64,000 bases of DNA from positions 1,178,001 to 1,242,000 of the forward strand of contig NZ_CP061274.1 of assembly GCF_014775655.1 (NCBI RefSeq). The letters are read 5' to 3'. The stretch's first letter is position 1. Each line of letters begins with the position of its first letter. The position numbers and the translations under genes were made by a program. Below the pieces are notes generated by a model. It was given only the letters and a program-made list of their open reading frames with translations. It had not been told where the DNA came from and ran no database searches. This stretch comes from Clavibacter zhangzhiyongii (GTDB lineage Bacteria > Actinomycetota > Actinomycetes > Actinomycetales > Microbacteriaceae). Below are positions 34,865-43,631 of this stretch, piece by piece.

Positions 34865-36388
34865 TCAGCGCGCGTCGTCCGCCTCGCGCCGCCCGAGCGC
34901 CACGTCCTCCGCGTCGATCATGCCGAGCACCGCGCGCACGGCGAGCTCCGGGTAGCGGCCCTCCCGCCGCGCGACGAGGACGGCGGTCCGCTCGGCGTCG
35001 ATCATGCGCCGCCGCACGCGGTCGTGGGTGAGCCGCTCGGCGGTGGTCTCGGGCAGCGCGTCGTCGCCCGGGCCGTCGTCGCCCTCGCGCAGCGCCTCGT
35101 CGCGGGCCGCGAGCCCGGCCTCGCGCGCCTCGTCGAGCAGGCGGTCGCGGTCGGAGCGCTCCTGGTCGTCGGCGGAGTGCCCGAGGTGCAGGCGGCGGAT
35201 GATCGCCGGCAGCGCGAGCCCGCCCACGAGCGTGCCCGCCACCATCACGAACGCGAGGAACTGGAGCAGCTCGCGCTCGGGCGTCTCCTCCGGCAGCAGG
35301 AAGGCGGCGGCGAGCGTCACCACGCCGCGGACCCCGGCGGACGACACGGCCGTCACCGTCCGCCAGCTCCAGGTCCGCGCGCGCAGCCGGGCCGGCCCGT
35401 GGTCGAACAGGACCTTGGCGAGCGCCACCGACGCGAACCGGGCGGCCGTGAGCACGGCGAGCAGCAGGATCGACAGCCCGGCGATGCGCCAGCCGTCGAG
35501 GCTCGACTCCGGCAGCCCGCGCACGATCCCGGCGAGGCTCAGCCCGATGAGCAGGAAGACCGCGTTCTCGAGGAGGAACTGGATCGTCCGCCAGTTCACC
35601 GACTCGGCGATGCGCGCCTCGGGCGACTGGATGAGCGGCGCCCGGTAGCCGAGCACCAGGCCCGCGCAGACGACCGCGAGCACGCCGGATCCGCCGAGCT
35701 CCTGCGCCGGGATGAACGCGACGTAGGGGATCGCGAGCGACAGGCTCGTGTCGAGCACGGCCGAGCGGAGGAAGCGGCGCACGGCCGAGAAGAGGAACGC
35801 GACCCCGAGCCCGATGGCCACGCCGAGCAGCACGGCGACGGCGAACCCGCCCGCGACGTCGACCGGGTGCACGACGCCGACGATCGCGGCGATGGCCGTG
35901 TTGAGCGCGACCAGCGCGGTCGCGTCGTTGAGCAGGCTCTCCGTCTCGAGGATCGACATCACGCGCCGGGGCAGCCGCACCCGTCCCGCGACGGCCGAGA
36001 CCGCGACGGCGTCCGTGGGCGCCACCACCGCGCCGAGCGCGAGCGCCGCCGCCAGCCCCACCGCGGGCACGAGCGCCCACAGGGTGAGCCCGAAGACGAG
36101 CAGCGTGACCACGACCACGCCCACCGAGAGCACGACGATGCTGTCACGCCGGGCCCGGATGTCGGCCAGCGGCGTGCGGATCGACGCCGCGAACAGCAGC
36201 GGCGGCAGCAGCCCGTAGAGCACGGCGTCCGGCTCGATCTCGACCTGCGGCACCCCCGGCACGAACGACGCGACCGCGCCCACCGCCACGAGCGCGACGG
36301 GCGCGGACCAGCCCGCGCGGCCGGCGATGCCCGACACCGCCACGGTGACGACGACGAAGGAGACGACCCAGGCGATGATCTCGGGCAT
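34865..36388 (-). CDS. CPA1-family Na+/H+ antiporter
   Basis: 507 residues with about twelve membrane spans. CPA1 landmarks: L-P-P-L-L-F-A-A near residue 60, A-P-T-D-A-V-A-V with the ion-binding aspartate, and E-S-L-L-N-D-A-T-A. A cytoplasmic charged tail (about 415-507) is rich in Asp/Arg and may sense pH. It exchanges cytoplasmic Na+ or K+ for protons. It stands alone, with 54 bases to the next gene upstream of its neighbour. Confidence 0.95.
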   Translation of the reverse strand: MPEIIAWVVSFVVVTVAVSGIAGRAGWSAPVALVAVGAVASFVPGVPQVEIEPDAVLYGLLPPLLFAASIRTPLADIRARRDSIVVLSVGVVVVTLLVFGLTLWALVPAVGLAAALALGAVVAPTDAVAVSAVAGRVRLPRRVMSILETESLLNDATALVALNTAIAAIVGVVHPVDVAGGFAVAVLLGVAIGLGVAFLFSAVRRFLRSAVLDTSLSLAIPYVAFIPAQELGGSGVLAVVCAGLVLGYRAPLIQSPEARIAESVNWRTIQFLLENAVFLLIGLSLAGIVRGLPESSLDGWRIAGLSILLLAVLTAARFASVALAKVLFDHGPARLRARTWSWRTVTAVSSAGVRGVVTLAAAFLLPEETPERELLQFLAFVMVAGTLVGGLALPAIIRRLHLGHSADDQERSDRDRLLDEAREAGLAARDEALREGDDGPGDDALPETTAERLTHDRVRRRMIDAERTAVLVARREGRYPELAVRAVLGMIDAEDVALGRREADDAR

Positions 36389-36442
36389 GCGCGGCTTCCG
36401 ATCGGGAGGGGGAGGGGGAGGTCGTGCGGTGGGGCGCGGCGG

Positions 36443-37066
36443 TCAGCCGGTGCGGAGGCGCTCGCGGGCCGCGTCGAGATCGCGGGCGTCGAGACCGTGG
36501 CCGCCGGGCCGCACGCGCGACACGACGTCCGACCCGCGCGCCGCGGCCTCGCGCATAGTGCGCTCCACGTCGACGAGCGGCGCCATCGCGTCCGCGTCGC
36601 CGTTGAGCAGCGTGATCCGCGTGCCCGCCAGGTCCGCCGCCGGCTCGCGGTCGCCGAGCGGCCAGCGCGCGGAGAACGCGATCGTCCCCGGCACCGCCCG
36701 TGGATGCAGCAGCGTGGTCGCCAGCGCCATGTTCGCCCCGTTCGAGAACCCGACCGCGAGGATCGCGCGGCCCTGGAGAGCGTAGGCCGACCGCGCCGCG
36801 GCGACCAGGTCCACGAGCTCGGCTGCGCGCGCGATCACGTCGTCGACGTCGAAGACGCCCTCGGCGTGCCGGCGGAACCAGCGGGCGGCGGATCCCTCGC
36901 GCACGCTCCCGCGCGGCGCCAGGACGGGCTGCCCGGGCGCCACGAGCCGCGCGAGCTCGAGGCCCTGCCGCTCGTCGGCGCCCGTGCCGTGGAGGCCGAG
37001 GATCACGGGCCCCGTCTCCGCGCCCGGCTGGAGCACGTGCGGCGTGCGGTCGAGGATCCCGCTCAT
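36443..37066 (-). CDS. Phospholipase/carboxylesterase-type hydrolase, MhqD-like
   Basis: 207 residues. Alpha/beta hydrolase of the YpfH/MhqD group: LGLHGTGADE near residue 23, nucleophile G-F-S-N-G with Ser108, an aspartate in LNGDADAMAPL, and histidine in GGHGLDARD. Its start overlaps the stop of the VOC dioxygenase gene by four bases. In Bacillus subtilis an analogous hydrolase (MhqD) and ring-cleaving dioxygenases (MhqA/E/O) jointly protect against quinones, which suggests the same role here (inference from family and context). Confidence 0.9.
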   Translation of the reverse strand: MSGILDRTPHVLQPGAETGPVILGLHGTGADERQGLELARLVAPGQPVLAPRGSVREGSAARWFRRHAEGVFDVDDVIARAAELVDLVAAARSAYALQGRAILAVGFSNGANMALATTLLHPRAVPGTIAFSARWPLGDREPAADLAGTRITLLNGDADAMAPLVDVERTMREAAARGSDVVSRVRPGGHGLDARDLDAARERLRTG

Positions 37067-38079
37067 GCGGCGCCTCCCGCGGGTACGGCGTCGGCGGGCG
37101 CGGCCTCGGCGTCGGCGGCGTCCGGAGCCGGCTCCTCGTCGGGCAGGCGCAGCGGCGGCACCGCGGCCTCGATGTCCGCGCGGCTGGGCTCCAGCCACGG
37201 CGGGAGGCGGAGGCTGCGGCCGAGCTCGAGCAGCGGCTCGTCGATGTCGAAGCCGGGCGTGTCCGTCGCGATCTCGAACAGCACGCCGCCGGGCTCGCGG
37301 AAGTAGACGGACGTGAAGTACTGCCGGTCGAGGATCTGCGTCACCTGGTGCCCGCGGTCCGCCAGCTCGTCGCGCCACGCCTGCTGGGTGGCGCGATCGG
37401 GCACGCGGAACGCGACGTGGTGCACGGTGCCGCCGGCCGTGAGGCCCTGCGGCGCGGCCGGCTCGGCGACGAGGTCGACGATCGCGCCGGGCCCGCCGTC
37501 GCCCGCGGCGAAGCGGAAGCGGCCGTCGCGCTCGTCGACGAGCCGGAGGCCGAGGTCGTCGGTGAGGACGGACGCGGTGCCCGCGGGATCCCGCACGGTG
37601 AGCACCGAGGAGTGCTGGCCGCGGATCGCGTGCTCGGCCGGCACGTCGGCGGAGTCCCAGGGGGCGCGCGGGTCGGCCACGGAGGAGGCGACGAGGTCGA
37701 TCCGCAGGCCGTCGGGGTCGCGCAGCGAGAGGCGCTCCTCCTCGGATCCGGTCGACGAGATCGACGAGGCGACGCCGACCCGACGCAGGTGCTCGGCCCA
37801 CCAGCCGAGGCTCCCGGCCGGCACCGAGAACGCGGTGGACGTGGACTGCCCGGCGCCGACGCGGCCCGCCGGGACTCCCTTCCACGGGAAGAAGGTGAGG
37901 AGCGATCCGGGACGGCCCTCGGTGTCGCCGTAGTAGAGGTGGTAGCTGCCGGGACTGTCGAAGTTGACGGTGCGCTTGACGAGCCGGAGGCCCATCGCGC
38001 GCACGTAGAAGTCGACGTTCCGCTGCGGGTCGCCGCCGATGGCGGTCACGTGGTGCAGTCCCTGGGTGCTGGCGGTCAT
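37063..38079 (-). CDS. VOC-family ring-cleaving dioxygenase, MhqO-like
   Basis: 338 residues: two glyoxalase/VOC modules (about 5-155 and 165-310). Metal ligands are plausible at the histidine of GLHHVTAIG, that of TVHHVAFRV and the glutamate of GVLFEIATD. PQRNVDFYVRAMGLRLVKRTVNFD is typical of the MhqO/YdfO group. The ATG follows GGAAGGAG at good spacing. It probably opens hydroquinone or thiol-quinone adducts. The tail is Ala/Pro/Asp-rich. First gene of a two-gene operon with the hydrolase. Confidence 0.93.
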   Translation of the reverse strand: MTASTQGLHHVTAIGGDPQRNVDFYVRAMGLRLVKRTVNFDSPGSYHLYYGDTEGRPGSLLTFFPWKGVPAGRVGAGQSTSTAFSVPAGSLGWWAEHLRRVGVASSISSTGSEEERLSLRDPDGLRIDLVASSVADPRAPWDSADVPAEHAIRGQHSSVLTVRDPAGTASVLTDDLGLRLVDERDGRFRFAAGDGGPGAIVDLVAEPAAPQGLTAGGTVHHVAFRVPDRATQQAWRDELADRGHQVTQILDRQYFTSVYFREPGGVLFEIATDTPGFDIDEPLLELGRSLRLPPWLEPSRADIEAAVPPLRLPDEEPAPDAADAEAAPADAVPAGGAA

Positions 38080-38115
38080 GATGCGCTCCTTCCGCGCGGC
38101 CCGGTCGGGCCATGT

Positions 38116-38131
38116 CCATGCAAACGCATGG
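38116..38131. promoter_or_regulatory. Candidate operator before the quinone-detoxification pair
   Basis: CCATGC-AAAC-GCATGG, a perfect 6-bp inverted repeat with 4-base centre, 37 bases before the dioxygenase start. Short dyads of this size are typical of MarR-type operators, the class that controls the analogous genes in Bacillus. No MarR gene is adjacent. Confidence 0.45.
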
Positions 38132-38207
38132 GATGCGCGATCATTCCCCGAGCGCGTGCGGAGGACGGCGGCACGCCCGTGGCGCCTGCCTCCGCCGTGC
38201 GTGCGCG

Positions 38208-38936
38208 TCAGTCGTCGAGGTGCGCGATGGCGTGGTCCGCCTCCTCGGGGGTGAACCTCTCGCCGTACTCGCTCGTCAGCTGCTCGTAGAGGCCGGCCTT
38301 GCTCATGTCCAGGCCGTTCGCGTAGGTCTCGGCCTTGATCAGCGCGGTCGCGCTCTCGGCGGGCACCGCGGGGGCGCCGACCTCGACGGATGCCTCGGCC
38401 GAGGGGGTGCGGGACTCGAGGTCGGCCACGCTGCCGATGGCGGCGGCGAACGCGATGGTGACGATGAGCGACGTGACGGCCGCGACCGCACCGAGGGAGA
38501 GGCCGGCGATCGCCATGCCCTTGCTCTGCGCGCGGCGGAGGGCGAGGATCCCGAGCACGACGGCCGCGACGCCGAGGGCGATGCCCAGGATCGGCACGAG
38601 TCCCGACAGGAAGGCGACGATGCCGACCACCAGGGCCGCGATCGCGAGGCCCTGGGGGCGCACGGCGTAGGGCGGCGGCATCGTGGCGGGTCCGGCCGGG
38701 AAGGGCGGTCCGGCCGGGAAGGACGGGCCGGCCGGGAACGCGGGGCCGGGCGGGAAGGCGGGGCCGGCCGGGGCGGCGTAGGCAGCGGGGGCGGCGGCGG
38801 CCGGCGCGCCGGAGGCGGCGGGGGCGTCGGCCGCCGGGGCGTCCGCGGCGGCCGGGGCGGCCGGGCCGTAGGGGGTCGGCGGCGGCGTCTGCTGCGGCTC
38901 CGACGACGGGGGTCCGGGCTGCTCGGGGGAGGTCAT
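38208..38936 (-). CDS. DUF4190 membrane protein with C-terminal Ltp-type domain
   Basis: 242 residues. The first 85 residues are Pro/Ala-rich with G-P-x-F-P-x-G-P repeats. Two membrane spans (about 95-125 and 140-165) form a DUF4190-like unit with the small G-I-L-A-L-R-R-A-Q loop. The last 50 residues match the Ltp domain (host-cell surface-exposed lipoprotein repeat): ALIKAETYANGLDMSKAGLY and LTSEYGERFTPEEADHAIAHL. In a Streptococcus phage such domains block DNA injection by other phages; in bacteria they are widespread and of unclear role. The start at 38936 is the first methionine giving a normal N-terminus. Confidence 0.85.
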   Translation of the reverse strand: MTSPEQPGPPSSEPQQTPPPTPYGPAAPAAADAPAADAPAASGAPAAAAPAAYAAPAGPAFPPGPAFPAGPSFPAGPPFPAGPATMPPPYAVRPQGLAIAALVVGIVAFLSGLVPILGIALGVAAVVLGILALRRAQSKGMAIAGLSLGAVAAVTSLIVTIAFAAAIGSVADLESRTPSAEASVEVGAPAVPAESATALIKAETYANGLDMSKAGLYEQLTSEYGERFTPEEADHAIAHLDD

Positions 38937-38992
38937 GCCCGCAGCATCCCAGCGCCGCGGGCGGCCGCCGCCTCGATCCGGGCCCGTGCGCA

Positions 38993-39029
38993 CCCCCACT
39001 TCGCGGGCCGGTGCCCCCACTTCGCGGGC
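38993..39029. repeat. 16-bp direct repeat at 21-bp period, divergent promoter region
   Basis: CCCCCACTTCGCGGGC occurs at 38993-39008 and again at 39014-39029, with identical 16-base copies and 21-base spacing, two DNA turns. It lies between divergent start codons (38936 and 39091). A plausible binding site for a dimeric regulator bound on one DNA face. Confidence 0.6.
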
Positions 39030-39090
39030 GCCCGACCGGGCCGGGACGGTGCCCGCGTCCCCCTAGCCTGGATCGACGAGGGGGACGCCC

Positions 39091-40218
39091 ATGGACCTGC
39101 GCTGGCTGAGCGCGTCCGACGACGAGGTCGCGGAGGCGATGCGCACCGTGCGCACCAGCGGCCGGCCGTCGTGGATGCCGTCGCGGCGCAAGGTGCTGGC
39201 GCACGTCAACGACTCGCTGATCCTCTGGTACGTCTGCGTGATCCTCATGTACTGGGGCATCGTGACCGACGGCACGGGCGACGGCACCGTCACGCCGTCG
39301 ACGATCGCGGGGCTCGCCGTGGCCGCGATGGTCCTCGTCCTCTGGCTCCTCGGATCCCGCCTCCTGCACCGCTGGGCCGCGCGTCCGCCGTCGCCGCGGG
39401 CCCGCGGTCGCGAGTGGCGGCAGCACCTGACCGCACTCGCCAACGGCTTCGAGCCGGATCCCATGCCGGGGGCCCCGTTCCGGGCGCTCATCACCGCGGA
39501 GACGGCGGGCGTGATCACGACACCCCGGTTCCGCGCCGACGGCGTCGAGTTCGGGGTCGTGCGGCGGAAGCGCGGCGGGCACCGCGGCTGGACCTATGTC
39601 GCGCTGGGCCTGCCGGCGCCCCTGCCGCACCTCGTCCTCGACTCCACGGCGAACGACCGGCACGGCAGCGACCTCCCCGCCAGCGTGCAGCGCGACCAGC
39701 GGCTCTCGCTCGAGGGCGACTTCGACCGGCACTTCCGCCTCTACGCGCCGGGCGAGTACGAGCGCGACGCCCTGTACCTGCTCACGCCCGACGTCATGGC
39801 CGCGCTCGTCGACGACGCGGCCGGCTTCAACGTCGAGGTCGTCGACCGGCGCATCGTGTTCTTCCGCCGCGATCCGGTCGACCACTCCGCGCCCGAGCCG
39901 TGGGAGGCGGCGGGCCGGATACTCGAGGGCGTCGGCCCGCGGCTCGTCCGGCGGGCGGTCCGCTACCGCGACGACCGCGTGCTCCTCGGCGACTCGGGCC
40001 CGGCCGCGCCCCTCCGGGCGGACCGCGACGAGCAGCCGCCGGATCCGCGGATCCCGCGCATCGCAGCCGACGGCCGCCGCCTCGACGTGCACGACAGCCG
40101 CACGGGCACGATCGGCTGCCTGGGCTGGGCGGCCTGGGTCGCGTTCCGCTTCCTGCTGCTCTTCGTCCCCGCGGTCTTCGCGTTCGCCGGCTTCATGTCG
40201 ATCGTCGACGGCCGCTGA
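39091..40218 (+). CDS. Hypothetical membrane protein, DUF3137-like
   Basis: 375 residues. Two membrane spans near residues 45-90 and one at the C-terminus (about 350-370), with a soluble domain of about 250 residues between them. The central segment (LEGDFDRHFRLYAPGEYERDALYLLTPDVM) resembles the DUF3137 pattern of an F-x-V-Y sequence followed by A-R-Y-L-L-T-P. No catalytic residues are recognisable. The start is 11 bases after GACGAGGGG. Confidence 0.7.
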   Translation: MDLRWLSASDDEVAEAMRTVRTSGRPSWMPSRRKVLAHVNDSLILWYVCVILMYWGIVTDGTGDGTVTPSTIAGLAVAAMVLVLWLLGSRLLHRWAARPPSPRARGREWRQHLTALANGFEPDPMPGAPFRALITAETAGVITTPRFRADGVEFGVVRRKRGGHRGWTYVALGLPAPLPHLVLDSTANDRHGSDLPASVQRDQRLSLEGDFDRHFRLYAPGEYERDALYLLTPDVMAALVDDAAGFNVEVVDRRIVFFRRDPVDHSAPEPWEAAGRILEGVGPRLVRRAVRYRDDRVLLGDSGPAAPLRADRDEQPPDPRIPRIAADGRRLDVHDSRTGTIGCLGWAAWVAFRFLLLFVPAVFAFAGFMSIVDGR

Positions 40219-40233
40219 GGCGGGCGGCGGGCC

Positions 40234-40677
40234 TCACCCCCCGACGGCCCGGCGCACCAGCTCCGCCACGCGCTCCTCGTTCGCGGGATCCACGGCGGTG
40301 AGCGCGTACGAGGTCGGCCACATGGTGCCCTGGTCGAGCTGCGCCGGGTCCTGGAAGCCGAGCGTCGAGTACCGCGTGCCGAACTTCGAGCCCGGCTGGA
40401 AGAAGACGACGGGCTTGCCGTCCGCGTCCGCGTAGGCCGGGAAGCCGTACCAGGTCTTGGGGGAGAGGTCCGGCGCGTGCCGCAGCACGATGGCGTGCAG
40501 CCACTCGGCGATCGCGCGCTCCTCCGGCGGCATCGCGGCGAACGCGTCGAGCACGCCCTGCAGCGCGGCGGCCTGCTTGTCGGCCGCCTTCTGCGCCTTG
40601 GCCTCCTCGCGCAGCTCCTTCGCGCGCTGCTTCATCGCCGCGCGCTCGTCCTTCGTGAAACCGGCGTCGTCCGTCAT
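40234..40677 (-). CDS. DUF1801-like protein
   Basis: 147 residues. A charged helical N-terminus (about 10-45, Lys/Ala/Glu-rich) precedes a domain with LDAFAAMPPEERAIAEWLHAIVLRHAPDLSPKTWYGFPAYADADGK trimmed here to its key features: helix, P-x-T-W-Y-G-F-P-A-Y and a beta strand ending VVFFQPGSKF. This is the pattern of the DUF1801/YdhG family, a small fold sometimes compared to frataxin. Function unsettled. Confidence 0.8.
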   Translation of the reverse strand: MTDDAGFTKDERAAMKQRAKELREEAKAQKAADKQAAALQGVLDAFAAMPPEERAIAEWLHAIVLRHAPDLSPKTWYGFPAYADADGKPVVFFQPGSKFGTRYSTLGFQDPAQLDQGTMWPTSYALTAVDPANEERVAELVRRAVGG

Positions 40678-40793
40678 GTCCGCTCCTCGGGTGGTGGGTG
40701 TGCGGCGAGCGTGGCAGCAGCGGCGGGGCGGCACAAGATGTTGGCCGCCTGCGCGCGTGCGGATCGGGTCGCGGGACGGCGTACCGTCGGACC

Positions 40794-41063
40794 ATGAGCA
40801 CCCACGAGCAGGACCAGCCCATCATGGACGGCGCCGGCGAGGCCACCGCGGACGAGAAGCGCGCCGGGCTCGCCGAGCAGGTCGCCTACGACCACCGCGA
40901 CAGCGGATCCGACGCCATGGCCGCCGACCTCGAGCGCCGCACCGAGGACGCCGGCCTCGGCGACGGACCGGCCGACCCGGCCGCCACGCAGGCCACCTCC
41001 ACCGGCCGCGACGGCGTCGAGGGCGAGGCCGACGCCGTGGTCGACGGGCCGCACCCCGCCTGA
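40794..41063 (+). CDS. Small acidic hypothetical protein
   Basis: 89 residues, very acidic, low in aromatic residues, likely disordered: many Asp, Glu, Ala and Gly, with DEKRAGLAEQVAYDHRDSGS in the middle. No family recognised, though small acidic stress-type proteins of this composition are common in actinobacteria. It ends 17 bases before a perfect 15-bp terminator. Confidence 0.65.
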   Translation: MSTHEQDQPIMDGAGEATADEKRAGLAEQVAYDHRDSGSDAMAADLERRTEDAGLGDGPADPAATQATSTGRDGVEGEADAVVDGPHPA

Positions 41064-41080
41064 TCCGATCGACACGCCCG

Positions 41081-41115
41081 CGAGGAGCCGCCCGGAATGC
41101 CCGGGCGGCTCCTCG
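41081..41115 (+). terminator. Terminator after the small acidic protein gene
   Basis: A perfect 15-bp stem (CGAGGAGCCGCCCGG at 41081-41095 with its complement at 41101-41115) and an AATGC loop, followed by CGGTT. It ends 15 bases before the SDR start codon. Confidence 0.88.
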
Positions 41116-41130
41116 CGGTTGGCACGGGGG

Positions 41131-42261
41131 ATGACCGAGAACCGAGTGACCTCCGCCCGCACGACGTCCGCCCCCGCGTCGCCCCGCTCCGACGGCACCG
41201 GCCGCACGGCCCTCGTGGTCGGCGCTACGGGCATCAGCGGATCCGCGCTGGTCGACCAGCTCACCGCCGAGGGCTGGGACGTCCTGGCGCTCAGCCGCCG
41301 CGCGGGCGCCGACCGTCCGGGCGTCCGCTGGATCAGCGCCGACCTCCGCTCCGCCGACGACCTCCGCCGCGTCCTCGCGCCCGAGCAGCCGACCCACGTG
41401 TTCTTCACGGCGTGGTCGCGCCAGGCCACCGAGCAGGAGAACATCGACGTCAACGGCGGCATGGTGCGCGACCTGCTGGCCGCCCTCGACGGCGCGCCCG
41501 TCGAGCACGCCGCGCTCGTCACCGGCCTCAAGCACTACCTCGGCCCGTTCGAGGCCTACGGCCAGGGCGCGATGCCCGACACCCCCTTCCACGAGGAGGA
41601 GGAGCGCCTCGACGCCCCGAACTTCTACTACGCGCAGGAGGACGAGCTGTTCGCCGCCGCCTCCCGCCAGGGCTTCGCCTGGTCGGTGCACCGTTCGCAC
41701 ACCGTCATCGGGCACGCCGTCGGCAACCAGATGAACATGGGCCTGACGCTGGCGGTCTACGGATCCCTCTGCCGCGACCTCGGCCTGCCGTTCGTCTTCC
41801 CGGGGAGCGCCACGCAGTGGGACGGCCTCACGGACGTCACGGACGCGACCGTCCTCGCCGACCAGATGATCTGGGCGGCCACCGCCGAGGCCGGCCGCGA
41901 CGAGGCGTTCAACGTCGTCAACGGCGACGTCTTCCGCTGGCGCTGGATGTGGCCCCGCCTCGCCGCGCACTTCGGCGTCGAGGCCGTCGGCTACGAGGAC
42001 GCCCCGCGACCGCTCGAGCAGCAGATGGCGGGCTTCGAGGACGAGTGGGCGCGCATCGCCCGCGACGCCGGCCTCGTGGAGCCGGACCTCGGCCGCCTCG
42101 CCTCCTGGTGGCACACGGACGCCGACCTCGGGCGGGACATCGAGGTCGTCACCGACATCAGCAAGAGCCGCCTCGCCGGCTTCCACACGCACCACCGCAC
42201 GCTCGACAGCTTCCTGGGGCTGTTCGAGCGCTACCGCGCCGAGGGGCTCATCCCGCGCTGA
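41131..42261 (+). CDS. SDR-family NAD(P)-dependent oxidoreductase, progesterone 5-beta-reductase-like
   Basis: 376 residues. Atypical short-chain dehydrogenase: V-V-G-A-T-G-I-S-G cofactor motif near residue 30, FFTAWSRQ, V-T-G-L-K-H-Y-L-G-P and a P-N-F-Y-Y-A-Q-E-D catalytic region where tyrosine sits in the segment expected for the PRISE/iridoid-synthase-like group. R-S-H-T-V-I-G-H then follows. These enzymes reduce enones with NADPH; the bacterial substrate is unknown. The 3' end overlaps the convergent DUF418 gene by 14 bases. Confidence 0.9.
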   Translation: MTENRVTSARTTSAPASPRSDGTGRTALVVGATGISGSALVDQLTAEGWDVLALSRRAGADRPGVRWISADLRSADDLRRVLAPEQPTHVFFTAWSRQATEQENIDVNGGMVRDLLAALDGAPVEHAALVTGLKHYLGPFEAYGQGAMPDTPFHEEEERLDAPNFYYAQEDELFAAASRQGFAWSVHRSHTVIGHAVGNQMNMGLTLAVYGSLCRDLGLPFVFPGSATQWDGLTDVTDATVLADQMIWAATAEAGRDEAFNVVNGDVFRWRWMWPRLAAHFGVEAVGYEDAPRPLEQQMAGFEDEWARIARDAGLVEPDLGRLASWWHTDADLGRDIEVVTDISKSRLAGFHTHHRTLDSFLGLFERYRAEGLIPR

Positions 42262-43495
42262 CCGGCGCCGCCGGTCCGGCCGTCGTCGGCCGGGCCGGCG
42301 GGCGGCCGTACGCGAGGCGGCGGATCGCCCGCTCCGCCGGGCCCGCCATCCCGCGCCGCTCGAGCGCCACGGCCACCGCGACCGTGACGAGCCACACCGC
42401 GACGGCGATCAGCGCGATGCGGGCCGTCCCCGCGCCCACGCCGAGCCCGAGGGACCACGGCTCCAGCAGGATCGCGAACAGCAGCGACTGCAGCAGGTAG
42501 CAGGTCATCGAGCGGCGGCCCACGGCGATCAGCGCGCCGAGCACGGGGCCGGGCGCCGGATCCCCGCGATGGGCGCGCACCGCGACCGCCCAGCCCACGA
42601 TCCCCAGCAGCCCGAGCGCGCCCGCGACGCCCGTCGCGCCGTGCAGCACGCCGAGCAGGTACAGCGCCACGGGATCCGCGTCGACAGCGCCCACGGTGAC
42701 GACCACGAGCGGCAGGGCGCCGAGCACGCTGACCGGCATCCCGACGAGCGCGAGGCGACGCAGGAGCGGCAGGTTCCCGACCGGGTCCTCGAGCACGCCG
42801 CGCCGCCCGAGCAGCACGCCGATCGCGGCGAGCGGCACGAGCGCGCCCACGAGCACGGGGGTGCCGACGAGGACGACGCCGAGCGTCACGGCCCGGCCGG
42901 CGAGGTCGCCGAGGAACGTGCCGTCGTCGCCCGGCAGGAGGGAGCCGGTGCCCGCGTCGGCCGTGAGGCCGTCCGTCCCGGCGACCAGGAGGAAGACGAT
43001 CGCCGTGCTCCACGCGAGGGCCCGGTACGCGCGGTCGGGTGCGCGGTACATCGCGGCGAGCGCGAGGCCGAGGATCCCGTAGCCGAGGAGGATGTCGCCC
43101 TCGAACAGCAGGATGACGTGCAGCGCGCCGAACAGCATCAGCCCGAGGCTCCGGCGGAGGAGCAACCGCCGGGCGCGCGGCCCGTCGACCCCGGCGGCGG
43201 CCTGACGGCGGAGGATCACGGTGAACCCGTACGCGAACAGCATCGTGAACAGGGGGAACGCGCGGTTGTCGACGAGCGTGCCCACGAGGGCGTCGGCCAC
43301 GTGGTCGAGGGCGGTCCCGTCCGTCGGGCGGGCGAGCGGTCCGAGCGGACGGTCGGCGATGAAGTACACGGAGTTGGCGAGCGCGATCCCGAGCAGCGCG
43401 ATCCCGCGGAGCAGGTCGGGCGCGAGCATGCGCTCGCCGGCCGGGACGGGCGGGACGTAGGCGGCGGGCGCGGGGGAGTCGGGGCTCGGGGTCAC
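42248..43495 (-). CDS. DUF418 domain-containing integral membrane protein
   Basis: 415 residues with about ten membrane spans. The N-terminal D-L-L-R-G-I-A-L-L-G-I-A-L-A-N motif and F-x-x-L-F-A-Y-G-F match the YeiB/DUF418 family; the C-terminal DUF418 half contains GRRSMTCYLLQSLLFAIL and ends W-L near A-I-R-R-L-A-Y-G. Thought to be related to acyltransferase-3-type membrane proteins; substrate not known. GTG start at 43495. Confidence 0.9.
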   Translation of the reverse strand: MTPSPDSPAPAAYVPPVPAGERMLAPDLLRGIALLGIALANSVYFIADRPLGPLARPTDGTALDHVADALVGTLVDNRAFPLFTMLFAYGFTVILRRQAAAGVDGPRARRLLLRRSLGLMLFGALHVILLFEGDILLGYGILGLALAAMYRAPDRAYRALAWSTAIVFLLVAGTDGLTADAGTGSLLPGDDGTFLGDLAGRAVTLGVVLVGTPVLVGALVPLAAIGVLLGRRGVLEDPVGNLPLLRRLALVGMPVSVLGALPLVVVTVGAVDADPVALYLLGVLHGATGVAGALGLLGIVGWAVAVRAHRGDPAPGPVLGALIAVGRRSMTCYLLQSLLFAILLEPWSLGLGVGAGTARIALIAVAVWLVTVAVAVALERRGMAGPAERAIRRLAYGRPPARPTTAGPAAPVSAG

Positions 43496-43631
43496 GGGCC
43501 CAGCCTGCCCGCCGGATCCGCGCGGTGCCACCGCCCGCCCGTCGCGCGCGCCGGCATCCACCGATCGGCCGATGCCGGGGATCGACCGCACGGCCGTTCC
43601 GCGCGGCGCCCGCGACCGCCACGCTGGACCC

